From Oscillospiraceae bacterium (GTDB lineage Bacteria; Bacillota; Clostridia; Oscillospirales; Oscillospiraceae): a DNA stretch of 35,976 nucleotides. The stretch's first letter is position 1; each line of letters starts with the position of its first letter. The notes below the pieces were generated by a model. That model ran no database searches. It saw only the letters and a program-made list of their open reading frames with translations, and had not been told where the DNA came from. Both the position numbers and the translations under genes were made by a program. Positions 1 through 7,392 of this stretch are shown in pieces. The stretch is taken from positions 1 through 35,976 of the forward strand of contig JAAWQS010000028.1 of the NCBI GenBank assembly GCA_022800665.1, given 5' to 3'.

Positions 1-150
1 GCCCCCGGTGATCGGCGCGGCTGCGTCCGATGCACAAGCCGCCGTTGGCGTCTGCTGTATATACTGGCAGGGGAAAGCTGATGGCGGAGCCAAACCCCGG
101 AGGGCGCACGATGGCCGAAGGCCATACCACCACCAGCTTGCGGGTGGTGA

Positions 151-384
151 GTAAGTGCGCTCTTAGCAGAGGGCCGACAAAGAGAACGGAGCGCCCAGGT
201 CACCCCCGGACGCTCCCGCTTCGGTTCCCTCCTGCTGGTCGATCACCGCCTTTCCAGCCTGTGTCATTCTGCCACAAATGAACCGTCAGCCAATGTGTAT
301 TTGGATGGTGAAACCACCCTTTACACAATACATCCCAAGATTACTACTCCCACAGAATTCGGCAAAGCAGGGGCCGGGGAATGA
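151..384 (+). pseudogene. Possible 3' remnant of an unidentified coding sequence
   Basis: The frame is open for 77 codons between a TGA at 148-150 and a TGA at 382-384. Its last 30 or so residues (for example NVYLDGETTLYTIHP) have a more protein-like composition than the surrounding frames. There is no ATG in frame and no ribosome binding site; the only in-frame candidate starts are CTG codons near 232 and a GTG at 292. The stop lies inside the hairpin at 369-396. I do not recognise the product. It may be a remnant of a longer gene broken upstream, or chance openness in GC-rich DNA. Confidence 0.15.
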
Positions 385-396
385 TTCCCGGCCCCT
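369..396 (-). terminator. Probable terminator of the XRE regulator gene
   Basis: GGGGCCGGG and CCCGGCCCC form a strong stem (370-378 with 387-395), five bases beyond the stop of the minus-strand regulator gene. The T tract on the minus side is short (TGCTTTG), so termination may be partial. On the plus strand it is followed by a T-rich stretch inside the regulator gene. Confidence 0.55.
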
Positions 397-400
397 CCCT

Positions 401-853
401 TTACTTTTTACGGTTCGTCCATAGCTTCCCAAGAATGTCCTTTAACACCAGGAAGGCGTCCAAATCCGTATATCCATAGTCATGCTTCAGTTCCTCCAGC
501 ATCATGCTCAATCTGGCGGCGAAGTTGGCCGCGTTGACCTCCTTCTGGTAGCTGAGCAGAATGGGATACTTTTTCCCCCACGCGCTGGTCCAGTCGATTT
601 TCTCCTCCAGCTCCGCGCTGGTCCGCTCAATGGCCTCCTGAATCTCCTGGAGGTCCACGTCAAATTCAATCAGCTCGTCCAGAGACAGATTATAGAGCCG
701 GGCCATCTGCTTCGCCTGCCGGATGTCCGGCAGCGTCTCGTCTGTCTCCCACTTCGACACCGTCTGCCGGCTGACGCCCAGCTTTCCCGCCACGTCCTCC
801 TGGGAAAGCCCATGCTTCTTTCTTGCGTGGAACAGCCTGTTTCCTAAACGCAT
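401..853 (-). CDS. XRE-family HTH transcriptional regulator
   Basis: This 150-residue protein is a probable DNA-binding repressor or activator of unknown target. Residues about 5-60 are a classic Cro/C1-type helix-turn-helix, with GLSQEDVAGKLGVSRQTVSKWE as the recognition core, so the family call is firm. Residues 65-145 are helical, acidic in the middle, and carry no enzyme motif that I recognise; they probably serve dimerisation or sensing. The ATG at 853 has AAGGAGT eight bases upstream, and a good promoter precedes it at 885-913. The gene stands alone between two hairpins, so it is probably monocistronic. It runs in the same direction as the downstream-lying hem operon but is separated from it by the terminator at 962-999. 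Regulated genes cannot be named from context. Confidence 0.85.
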   Translation of the reverse strand: MRLGNRLFHARKKHGLSQEDVAGKLGVSRQTVSKWETDETLPDIRQAKQMARLYNLSLDELIEFDVDLQEIQEAIERTSAELEEKIDWTSAWGKKYPILLSYQKEVNAANFAARLSMMLEELKHDYGYTDLDAFLVLKDILGKLWTNRKK

Positions 854-884
854 AGTTTTGTACTCCTTTCCTGTTTACAGCATC

Positions 885-913
885 AGTATAGGCCCGCGCC
901 GGGCAAAAGTCCA
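885..913 (-). promoter_or_regulatory. Promoter of the XRE regulator gene
   Basis: On the minus strand TGGACT (908-913) and TATACT (885-890) are separated by exactly 17 bases, about 31 bases before the ATG at 853. This is a good housekeeping-sigma promoter. Confidence 0.6.
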
Positions 914-961
914 CCGCTTTTCCCTTGCGCTTTCGCCCGTTTTTTTGCCATCCCCAGACAG

Positions 962-999
962 AAAGCTCTATGGAACCGGCGCCGGTCCCATAGAGCTTT
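962..999. terminator. Bidirectional intrinsic terminator after the FeoA-domain gene
   Basis: AAAGCTCTATGG (962-973) pairs perfectly with CCATAGAGCTTT (988-999). The inner loop is itself palindromic (ACCGGC/GCCGGT). T runs lie on both sides because the stem starts with AAA and ends with TTT. It lies 12 bases beyond the FeoA stop and closes the hem operon on the minus strand. Confidence 0.85.
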
Positions 1000-1011
1000 T
1001 ACATGTACGCA

Positions 1012-1248
1012 TTAAGCGGGATAGATTCCAATTCCGCGGGCGTCGGCCCGGCGCAGTGCGATGACCGCGCCGCAGACGGCGTAGGCCACCGGGTCCCCCC
1101 AGGGACTCTCCTGCACAGCGGTGACTGCGCTGCCGGGGACAAAGCCCAGATCCAGCAGACGGCGGCGCTGGCTCTCCGGGGCGGAGAGGGCGGCAATGGC
1201 GGCGCTGCGGCCCACTGCCAGCTGGTCCAGCGTCAAGGCAACCTCCAT
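1012..1248 (-). CDS. FeoA-domain protein
   Basis: This 78-residue protein matches the length and pattern of FeoA, the small SH3-like cytoplasmic protein that supports FeoB ferrous iron transport. The diagnostic run is RLLDLGFVPGSAV near residues 30-42, then SPWGDPVAYAV and IALRRADA. Those residues are seen; the fold is known for the family. No feoB lies in the window, so a role in iron uptake is uncertain, and stand-alone FeoA domains also occur as adaptors or parts of regulators. The gene is last in the hem operon, 105 bases after hemB, with AAGGAG before its ATG. A small hairpin with a T tract sits in that gap. Placement beside tetrapyrrole genes suggests a link between iron status and porphyrin supply, which is inference. 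Confidence 0.8.
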   Translation of the reverse strand: MEVALTLDQLAVGRSAAIAALSAPESQRRRLLDLGFVPGSAVTAVQESPWGDPVAYAVCGAVIALRRADARGIGIYPA

Positions 1249-1269
1249 ATTGGGATTCTCCTTCCAAAA

Positions 1270-1286
1270 GCGAAAGGTCCTTTCGC
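1270..1286 (-). terminator. Small attenuator-like hairpin before the FeoA-domain gene
   Basis: On the minus strand GCGAAAG and CTTTCGC form a 7-bp stem with a three-base loop followed directly by TTTT, between hemB and the FeoA-domain gene and just ahead of its ribosome binding site. The stem is short, so it would act as a weak terminator or attenuator, reducing the last gene relative to hemB. Confidence 0.4.
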
Positions 1287-1353
1287 AGCATTTACCTTCT
1301 CAGTATATGCCCCATCCTCCGGTCCGTGTGACTATAGCGGCCCATGAACGGCG

Positions 1354-2337
1354 TCACCCAATCTCGCCCTGCCGGATGGCGTCCGCCAGCTCCTTGGCGA
1401 AATAGGTAATCAGCATATCCGCTCCGGCCCGGAACACTGCCACCGCGCTCTCGCACATCACCCGCCGCTCGTCCACCAGACCGGCTGCCGCCGCGGCCTT
1501 TATCATGGCGTACTCCCCGGATACCGAGTAGGCGCACATAGGCTGGTCAAAGGCGTCCGCGCACTCCCGGATGACGTCCAGATAGCTCAGGGCGGGCTTG
1601 ACCATCAGAATATCCGCACCCTCCTCCGCGTCCAGAGCGCACTCCCGCAGCGCCTCTTTCCGGTTGTGGGGGTCCATCTGGTAGCCCCGGCGGTCCCCGA
1701 AGGACGGAGCCGAGCCTGCCGCTGCCCGGAAGGGACCGTAAAACGCGGAGGCGTACTTGGCCGAATAGGCCATAATGGGAATGTGGCGGAACCCCGCGCC
1801 GTCCAGAGCCTGCCGCAGAGCGGCGACGTGGCCGTCCATCATGTCCGATGGAGCTACCATGTCCGCACCCGCCAACCCGTGGCTGACCGCCACCTTCGCC
1901 AGTACGTCCAGCGTCTCGTCGTTGTCCACCTCATGGCCGTGGAGAATGCCGCAGTGACCGTGGTCCGTGTACTCGCACAGGCATACGTCCGTAATCACAT
2001 AAAAGTCCGGGTGCGCCGACTTGATGGCCCGGACCGCCTGCTGAATGACCCCTTTCTCCGCCCACGCAGAGCTGCCGCAGGCGTCCTTTGCCCCCGGCAG
2101 GCCGAAGAGCATACAGTGGGTCACGCCGTGAGCCAGACACTCCTCCACAGCCTGGTTTACACTGTCCAGACCGTAGTGGTTCTGCCCCGGCAGGCTGGGA
2201 ATGGGGCGTACGCCGGAGAGCGTTTCGTCGATAAAAATTGGATAGATCAAACTGTCCGGGGACATACGGGTCTCCCGGCACATCCGCCGCAGTGCGTCCG
2301 TACGGCGCAGGCGGCGGGGACGGTGGATCAATTCCAT
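1354..2337 (-). CDS. hemB: Porphobilinogen synthase (delta-aminolevulinate dehydratase)
   Basis: This enzyme condenses two 5-aminolevulinate molecules to porphobilinogen, the first pyrrole of heme, siroheme and cobalamin synthesis. The 327-residue length is typical. The Schiff-base lysines are visible at K194 in MAYSAKYAS and K247 in ILMVKPALSY. The cysteine cluster DVCLCEYTDHGHCG (C119, C121, C129) marks the zinc-dependent type. The ATG at 2337 has AGGAGG eight bases upstream. The gene follows cobA/hemD after 15 bases and shares an operon with hemC and sirC. Genes for making aminolevulinate (hemA, hemL) are not in this window, so the substrate must come from a locus elsewhere. Confidence 0.97.
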   Translation of the reverse strand: MELIHRPRRLRRTDALRRMCRETRMSPDSLIYPIFIDETLSGVRPIPSLPGQNHYGLDSVNQAVEECLAHGVTHCMLFGLPGAKDACGSSAWAEKGVIQQAVRAIKSAHPDFYVITDVCLCEYTDHGHCGILHGHEVDNDETLDVLAKVAVSHGLAGADMVAPSDMMDGHVAALRQALDGAGFRHIPIMAYSAKYASAFYGPFRAAAGSAPSFGDRRGYQMDPHNRKEALRECALDAEEGADILMVKPALSYLDVIRECADAFDQPMCAYSVSGEYAMIKAAAAAGLVDERRVMCESAVAVFRAGADMLITYFAKELADAIRQGEIG

Positions 2338-2352
2338 ACTGTTTCCTCCTGT

Positions 2353-3840
2353 TCAGCTCTGCGCGGCCAGACTGGCCAGCGCGTCTATAGTTGCCTCTGC
2401 TGCAATTTTTACCGGGATGCCGTACTTTCGCGCCTCAGCAGCGGTTTGCTCCCCGATACACAGACCCACAATGCCGCTGTAATCCACATCCGCTCCCGTC
2501 GCGGACACAAAACCCTTGACCGTGGAGGCGGAGGTGAAAGTGACATAGTCCAGCTCCCCGGCCTCCAGGGCCTGCCGCAGCTGCTCCGAACGGGGATTGC
2601 TGTACTGCGTGCGGTATATGGCGATGTCCCGGTACGGTCTGCCGCGCTTCTCCAGCTGCTCCGTCAGAGCCGGGGACCCCTCCTCCGCCCGCAGCAGCAG
2701 TACGCGGCCCGACGCCCGCTCCGCCAGCGCAGCTCCCAGATGGGCTGCATCGTAGACTGCCGGCACCAGGTCCGCCGAAAGCCCGCACGCCTCCAGCGCG
2801 CCTGCGGTAGCGGAACCAATCGCCGCCAGCTTCACGCCCCCCAGCGCACGGGCATCCAGGCCCAGTCCTCGCAGGCAGGTCCAAAAGACCTCCACACCGG
2901 TGGAGCTGGTGAAGGCCAGCCACTGGTATTCCTGAATCTGCCGCAGCGCCTCCTCCATCTCCGGACAGGGCGTGACCGGCTCCGTGGCAATGCAGGGATA
3001 CTCCCACACATCGGCCCCCAGCTCCCGCAGGCGGTCCGCCAGGGTCCCGGCCCGGTTTTTCGGACGGCTCACCAGTGCCCGCCGCCCGTGGAGGGGAAGC
3101 CGCTCGTACCAGCACAGCTCCGGTCCCAGACTGCACACGCCCCCCACAATCATCAGCGCGGGGCTGTGAATGCCCATCTCCGCCGCCCGCTGGGGCAGGG
3201 TTCTCAGCACGGCGTCGCACCGCCGCTGGTTGGGCAGTGTGCCGTTTTCCACCATAGCCGCAGGGGTGTCCGGGTCCATGCCCGCCGCCAGCAGGCCCTG
3301 GACAATTTTCGGCGCGGCGGATACGCTCATCAAAAATACCAGCGTCCCTCCGCTCCGGACCAGAGCCTCATAGTCGATCACCGGGTCCTGGCCCCGCTTG
3401 GCCCGGCCTGTGATGATATGCAAAGAGGAGCTGAAATTCCGGTGGGTTACGGGAATCCCGCCGTAGGCCGCCGCCGCAATAGCCGACGTCACCCCAGGGA
3501 TGACCTCAAAGTCCACGCCGCCCTGGGACAGAACCTCCAGCTCCTCGCCGCCCCGGCCAAACACAAAGGGGTCCCCTCCCTTCAGCCGCACCACTTGATG
3601 CCCCGCCTGGCCCTCCCGCAGCAGGATTTCGTTGATCTGCTCTTGTGGAATCAGGTGGCGGGACGCCTCCTTGCCCACGTCGATGGTCCGGGCCGTCTCC
3701 GGAATCAGAGCCAGAATCTGCGGCCCCACCAGACGGTCAAAAACCACCACCTCTGCGTTTTCCAACGCCCGGCGTCCCTTCACCGTCAGCAGGCCCGGAT
3801 CGCCGGGTCCCGCGCCCACCAGTGTTACTTTTCCCGCCAT
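2353..3840 (-). CDS. cobA/hemD: Fused uroporphyrinogen-III C-methyltransferase / uroporphyrinogen-III synthase
   Basis: This 495-residue protein joins two consecutive activities. Residues 1 to about 245 are the SAM-dependent methyltransferase that converts uroporphyrinogen III to precorrin-2. They carry VGAGPGDPGLLT near residues 8-19, VVRLKGGDPFVFGRGGEE, and GIPVTHR. Residues about 250-495 are a HemD-type uroporphyrinogen-III synthase, recognisable from WLAFTSSTGVEVF, AAIGSATAGALEACG and DYVTFTSASTVKGF. HemD makes the methylase substrate from the product of HemC, so the fusion links adjacent steps and directs flux to siroheme and B12. This fusion is well known in Clostridia. The chosen ATG at 3840 has GGAGG upstream and overlaps the end of hemC by 16 bases; the longer upstream frame is only the shadow of hemC. 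Confidence 0.95.
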   Translation of the reverse strand: MAGKVTLVGAGPGDPGLLTVKGRRALENAEVVVFDRLVGPQILALIPETARTIDVGKEASRHLIPQEQINEILLREGQAGHQVVRLKGGDPFVFGRGGEELEVLSQGGVDFEVIPGVTSAIAAAAYGGIPVTHRNFSSSLHIITGRAKRGQDPVIDYEALVRSGGTLVFLMSVSAAPKIVQGLLAAGMDPDTPAAMVENGTLPNQRRCDAVLRTLPQRAAEMGIHSPALMIVGGVCSLGPELCWYERLPLHGRRALVSRPKNRAGTLADRLRELGADVWEYPCIATEPVTPCPEMEEALRQIQEYQWLAFTSSTGVEVFWTCLRGLGLDARALGGVKLAAIGSATAGALEACGLSADLVPAVYDAAHLGAALAERASGRVLLLRAEEGSPALTEQLEKRGRPYRDIAIYRTQYSNPRSEQLRQALEAGELDYVTFTSASTVKGFVSATGADVDYSGIVGLCIGEQTAAEARKYGIPVKIAAEATIDALASLAAQS

Positions 3841-4706
3841 GCCGCGTCCTCCTTCAATCGTCTTGCCAGCGACCGGGCCAGGGCCTCTCCCTGCTCCAGC
3901 GGACCGCTGGCGTCTCCACGGCTGGTCCGTCCCATGCCGTCCACGTACAGCCCCGTGATGGCGATGCTGCCGCCGTCCGCCACGGCATGGGCCGCCACCG
4001 GGGACGAACAGCCGCCGTCCAGCTCCTGTATGTAGGCCCGTTCCGCCAGAGCGCAGGCCGCGGCCTCCGGGTCTCCTACGCCCTTTAGAAAAGCAGTGTC
4101 CGTCCCCGCCCGGCACTGCACCGCCAGGATGCCCTGTCCGGCGGCGGGAAGCATCTCCTCTACAGTAAAATACCGGCAGATACGCTCCTCCAGGCCCAGC
4201 CGCTTCAGACCCGCCGCCGCCAGTACCAGCGCGCCGAATTCTCCCCGGTCCAGCTTCTCCAGCCGGGTGATGACGTTGCCACGGACAGGGACTGTCTCCA
4301 CCCCTGGAAACAACGCCTCCAGCTGGAGCCGCCGCCGCAGGCTGGAGCAGCCGATGGGACCCCGCAGCTCCGGCGCGCCCAGGGGCAGAACCAGGGCGTC
4401 CCGCGGGTCCTCCCGCCGGGTGAATGCCGCCAGGGGCAGGTCCGCCGGCAGGTCCGCCGGCAAGTCCTTGCAGCTGTGGACCGTCAGGTCCGTCCGGCCA
4501 TCCCGGAGAGCCGCGTCCAGCTCCTTGACAAACAGTCCCTTGCCGCCAATTTTATCCAGCGGCCGGTCCAGAATGCGGTCCCCAGTGGTTTTCATCGTCA
4601 GCAGGGACAGCTCAATCTCCGGGTGGGCGTCGGCAATGGCTTTCATCACCAGCTCCGACTGAATCACCGCCAGCCTGCTGCCCCGGCTTCCTACGATCAG
4701 TTTCAT
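3825..4706 (-). CDS. hemC: Porphobilinogen deaminase (hydroxymethylbilane synthase)
   Basis: HemC polymerises four porphobilinogens to hydroxymethylbilane. The 293-residue length fits the family. The N-terminal GSRGSRLAVIQ, the GGKGLFVKELD segment, TVHSCKDLP and REDPRDALV are all present. The cysteine that anchors the dipyrromethane cofactor is C233 in ELDGGCSSPVAAHA. The ATG at 4706 has GGAGG seven bases upstream. It lies 12 bases after sirC and overlaps cobA/hemD, so these are probably translationally coupled. The DLPADLPADLP stretch comes from a 12-base repeat near 4440, but alignment by eye to the E. coli protein shows no length change there. Confidence 0.96.
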   Translation of the reverse strand: MKLIVGSRGSRLAVIQSELVMKAIADAHPEIELSLLTMKTTGDRILDRPLDKIGGKGLFVKELDAALRDGRTDLTVHSCKDLPADLPADLPLAAFTRREDPRDALVLPLGAPELRGPIGCSSLRRRLQLEALFPGVETVPVRGNVITRLEKLDRGEFGALVLAAAGLKRLGLEERICRYFTVEEMLPAAGQGILAVQCRAGTDTAFLKGVGDPEAAACALAERAYIQELDGGCSSPVAAHAVADGGSIAITGLYVDGMGRTSRGDASGPLEQGEALARSLARRLKEDAAWREK

Positions 4707-4718
4707 CTGTTCCTCCGT

Positions 4719-5159
4719 TTATAATACTTCCAGTGTCTCTCGGATCCGCTTCGCGGCGGCGGCAGTCCGGCGGTGGTCGGAGCCGTCCCCTACCACCCCG
4801 GCAGTCAGTCCGCCGCCCTCGCAGATTGCGGGGAAGAAAAAGCCGCACGCCTCCGGGCAGTCCGACCGGTTGAACAATACCCCCCGCTCCTGGGCCTCCC
4901 GGCCCGCGGCGGCGTTGACCGCCGGGTCGTCCGTGGCGGCAACCGCCAGAAATGCTCCCGCCAAATCCCCGGCCTGATACCGCCGGGCCAGATGCCGGAC
5001 GCCCGGCAGTTCCCGGACCAGCCGGGGCGCAATTACCGTCACCTCCGCGCCGAACCGAGCCAGAGCCTCCGCACGGCGCAGACCTACCGTCCCGCCGCCC
5101 AGAACCACCGCCCTGCGTCCGGCCAGATCCAGAAACAGGGGGAACCGCTTATGACTCAT
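4719..5159 (-). CDS. sirC: Precorrin-2 dehydrogenase (siroheme synthase N-terminal domain)
   Basis: This NAD-dependent enzyme oxidises precorrin-2 to sirohydrochlorin, the branch compound for siroheme and anaerobic cobalamin synthesis. The 146 residues cover only the Rossmann dehydrogenase domain seen in CysG and Met8p. VVLGGGTVGLRRAEALARFGAEVTVI at the start is the NAD-binding fold, followed by FLAVAATDDPAVN and VLFNRSD, which are characteristic. Bacterial SirC proteins of this kind are usually about 150-220 residues, so this one is at the short end and largely lacks the C-terminal dimerisation part. Chelation of cobalt or iron may therefore need a separate enzyme. Its ATG overlaps the end of lgt by 11 bases and has a GGAGG site inside lgt. 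Confidence 0.92.
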   Translation of the reverse strand: MSHKRFPLFLDLAGRRAVVLGGGTVGLRRAEALARFGAEVTVIAPRLVRELPGVRHLARRYQAGDLAGAFLAVAATDDPAVNAAAGREAQERGVLFNRSDCPEACGFFFPAICEGGGLTAGVVGDGSDHRRTAAAAKRIRETLEVL

Positions 5160-6099
5160 GGGGCGCTTCCTCCGGCTCCTCCGACGTTTCCTCCGACGTT
5201 TCCTCCGGCGGTTCCGCCAGGGCCTTCTTCCGGTTCACATACAGCGCGTCCTGCCCGTGGGGATGCCGCCGCTTGCCGGTAATCAGCGCCGCAAAGGCCG
5301 CCGCCGCCAGAATCAGGCTCAGTACCTGGCTAACCCGCACCGGCTGGCCGAACAGCTCCAGACCAAAGAAATAGAGGCTGTCCGTCCGCATCCCTTCAAT
5401 CCAGGCCCGGCCCATGCCGTACCAGATGAAGTAAAAACAGGCGTTTTCCCCGTCAAAGGTCCGGGCGCGGGAGATGAGAAAAATAATCAGCAGCAGCCCC
5501 GCCAGATTCCACAGGCTCTCGTACAGAAACGTCGGGTGTACCTCGATATACTCCGTGGCGGAGGTCCACAGCCGCATCCGCCAGGGAACGGCAGTCTCCC
5601 CGCCGAAAGCCTCCCGGTTCACAAAGTTACCCCACCGGCCTACGGCCTGTCCGATGAGCAGACCCATGCACCCCAGGTCCGCAAAGGCGCCGAAGGGAAT
5701 CTGTTTTCGTTTGCAGAAAATCCACATGACGATGCACGACACAATCACCGTACCGTAAATCGCCAGCCCGCCGTCCCAGATGGCGGCAATCTTGCTCCAG
5801 TTCAGGCTCCCATCCGTGTTGCGGTACAGGTCCAGATAGAATACAACATAGTATACTCTTGACCCCAGAATACAGAGGGGGATCTGCCAGATAATCATGT
5901 CGTACACATTGTCGCTGGTCAGACCGTAGTCCTTCGCCCGCCAGGAGCAGAAGAGTACCGCCAGAATCAGACCCGCGCAGATGATGATGCCATACCAGTA
6001 GATGCCGTTGCCGATGTCGATGGCAATCCGGGAGGGGTTGAACTCCCAGTCCGGAAAAAGCCCCGGAAAGCTGATGGGCATATCAGTCCTTACATTCAT
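5149..6099 (-). CDS. lgt: Prolipoprotein diacylglyceryl transferase
   Basis: Lgt transfers diacylglyceryl from phosphatidylglycerol to the lipobox cysteine of prolipoproteins in the membrane. The 316-residue protein has about seven hydrophobic segments. Family signatures are visible: DGGLAIYGT, and GRWGNFVNREAFGG, which carries the essential arginine and asparagine region. HPTFLYESLWNL and GMGRAWIEGMRTDSL follow. The C-terminal 30 residues are a charged cytoplasmic tail with an acidic EETSEETSEE repeat encoded by a 12-base tandem repeat. The ATG at 6099 has GGGAGG upstream. It is the third gene of the M16-lgt-hem operon; its product would modify BtuF and other lipoproteins. A functional tie to porphyrin synthesis is not apparent, and the link is probably just shared transcription. 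Confidence 0.96.
   Translation of the reverse strand: MNVRTDMPISFPGLFPDWEFNPSRIAIDIGNGIYWYGIIICAGLILAVLFCSWRAKDYGLTSDNVYDMIIWQIPLCILGSRVYYVVFYLDLYRNTDGSLNWSKIAAIWDGGLAIYGTVIVSCIVMWIFCKRKQIPFGAFADLGCMGLLIGQAVGRWGNFVNREAFGGETAVPWRMRLWTSATEYIEVHPTFLYESLWNLAGLLLIIFLISRARTFDGENACFYFIWYGMGRAWIEGMRTDSLYFFGLELFGQPVRVSQVLSLILAAAAFAALITGKRRHPHGQDALYVNRKKALAEPPEETSEETSEEPEEAPHES
5168..5212. repeat. 12-base tandem repeat in the 3' end of lgt
   Basis: The unit TCCTCCGACGTT occurs twice exactly (5177-5188 and 5189-5200). Degenerate copies flank it (5168-5176 and 5201-5212). On the coding strand it gives the acidic EETS repeat of the Lgt tail. Such repeats can change copy number by slippage without shifting the frame. 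Confidence 0.8.
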
Positions 6100-6120
6100 A
6101 GATGCTGCCTCCCGTCTCCG

Positions 6121-7392
6121 TCACTCCGCGGGGTCAATGATGGACAGCGCGGCCCGCTCCGGCGTGACGTTCTCCCGCAGGAACGCCTCCACGTCCGCTT
6201 TGGTCACGGTCTCGAAAACCTCCGGAAAATGATAGTAGTTGAAATTTCGGAAATATCCCTCCGTCATGCTCACGGCGATGTTCTCAAAGGAGTTCAGGCT
6301 CCGGATCATCTGCCCGTAAGACGCCCGGCGGATCTGCTCATAGAAGTCCCGGTCAATGCCCTCCTCCCCCAGCCGCCTGGCCTGGGCGTTGATGGCGTCA
6401 AATACCCGGCGGGGGTCCTTGACGTCGCCGCCCACGTACAGATAGGCCGCGCCGGGAAGCAGGTCAAAATTCCCGCCCAGACTGCCGTTGATGGCTCCCT
6501 CCGCGTAGAGCCGGGTATAGAGAGGGCTGGAGTCGCCGAAGAGCACGTCGCAGGCCAGATCACCGATGATGCTCTGCCGCAGATGGGCGTCTCCGCTCTC
6601 CTGAAGGCGGCACTTGTACCCCGCCAGGAACATGGGCATCGCCACCTCCATGGTGCGGCGGTGCTCTTGACGGACAGGGAAGAGGCTCTCCTCCTGGCCG
6701 TAGTCCCTGGGGATGACGGGACCGCCTGTCTCCGGCAGCAGCTCCTCCGCCGTCCGGATGACCTGCTCCGGGTCCAGATTTCCCACACAGACCAGAATCA
6801 TATTGGAGGGAGTATAGAATGCCTTGTGGCAGTCGTAGAGAGTCTGGGGGGTGATCTGCCGGATGCTCTCCACAGTCCCGGCCACCGGGATGCGCACAGG
6901 ACTGTCTTTATACAGGCACTCCATCAGGTCCGCATAGACCCGCCAGTCCGGGTCGTCCTCCGTCATGCGGATTTCCTGGGCGATGATGCCCTGCTCCTTC
7001 TCCACGCTCTCGCCGGTGAAGTAGGGGACCGATACAAAGCGCAGCAGCAGGCGGAGATTGTCATAAAAATGCTCCGTACACTCCACATAGTAAGCGGTAA
7101 TGGCGTTGCTGGTAAAGGCGTTGTCATAGGCGCCGTTTTTCGCAAACTCCTGGAGGACGTTGCCCTCCTCGGTGTCGAACATTTTGTGCTCCAGATAGTG
7201 GGCGATCCCGGCGGGAGTGTCCAGCCAGCGTCCGTCCAGCTGGAAACGCAGGTCCATGCCGCCGTAGCGGGTGGCAAAAAAGGCGTAGCTGCGGACGTGG
7301 TCCGGCTTGCTGGCCACCACAACCTCCAGTCCGTTGGACAGCTTGTGGCGGTAGATTTTTTCCCCCAGACGGGGATATTCCTTTACAATCAT
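6121..7392 (-). CDS. M16 family zinc metallopeptidase (catalytic member)
   Basis: This 423-residue protein resembles the YmfH / PqqL group of M16 peptidases. The inverted zinc site HxxEH is intact as H65-Y-L-E68-H69 in AHYLEHKMFD, and EKEQGIIAQEIRM further on supplies the downstream glutamate expected for this family. The N-terminal half holds the catalytic domain and the C-terminal half the usual inactive repeat. No signal peptide is seen, so it probably acts in the cytoplasm on peptides. It overlaps its partner gene by four bases (ATGA), and in M16 pairs the two subunits commonly form a heterodimer with one active site. It is followed by lgt after 21 bases. The substrate is unknown. Confidence 0.92.
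   Translation of the reverse strand: MIVKEYPRLGEKIYRHKLSNGLEVVVASKPDHVRSYAFFATRYGGMDLRFQLDGRWLDTPAGIAHYLEHKMFDTEEGNVLQEFAKNGAYDNAFTSNAITAYYVECTEHFYDNLRLLLRFVSVPYFTGESVEKEQGIIAQEIRMTEDDPDWRVYADLMECLYKDSPVRIPVAGTVESIRQITPQTLYDCHKAFYTPSNMILVCVGNLDPEQVIRTAEELLPETGGPVIPRDYGQEESLFPVRQEHRRTMEVAMPMFLAGYKCRLQESGDAHLRQSIIGDLACDVLFGDSSPLYTRLYAEGAINGSLGGNFDLLPGAAYLYVGGDVKDPRRVFDAINAQARRLGEEGIDRDFYEQIRRASYGQMIRSLNSFENIAVSMTEGYFRNFNYYHFPEVFETVTKADVEAFLRENVTPERAALSIIDPAE

Larger units (their letters stand above)
1..400. other. Unassigned 400-base stretch with inverted repeats
   Basis: I recognise no gene here. Several short inverted repeats are visible: ATGGCC/GGCCAT at 111-125 with a GAA loop, CCACC/GGGTGG around 129-147, and GCGCAC (104-109) with GTGCGC (155-160) enclosing those two hairpins. 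GGAGCG (188-193) with CGCTCC (211-216) forms another. An arginine- and proline-rich 83-codon frame (30-281, +) and an open frame without a clear start (151-384, +) overlap and cannot both be coding. The stretch could be a structured RNA, a decayed mobile-element remnant, or the edge of a larger feature cut by the window boundary. None of these is shown. Confidence 0.4.

Noticed and set aside
1666-4035. A 789-codon open frame on the plus strand opposite hemB and cobA/hemD
   Set aside because: It is an antisense shadow in GC-rich DNA. The minus-strand frames carry complete catalytic motifs of known enzymes.
4438-4465. Short tandem repeat in hemC considered as an insertion
   Set aside because: By-eye comparison with the E. 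coli HemC segment from the conserved lysine to REDPRDA gives the same number of residues, so no extra residues are present.
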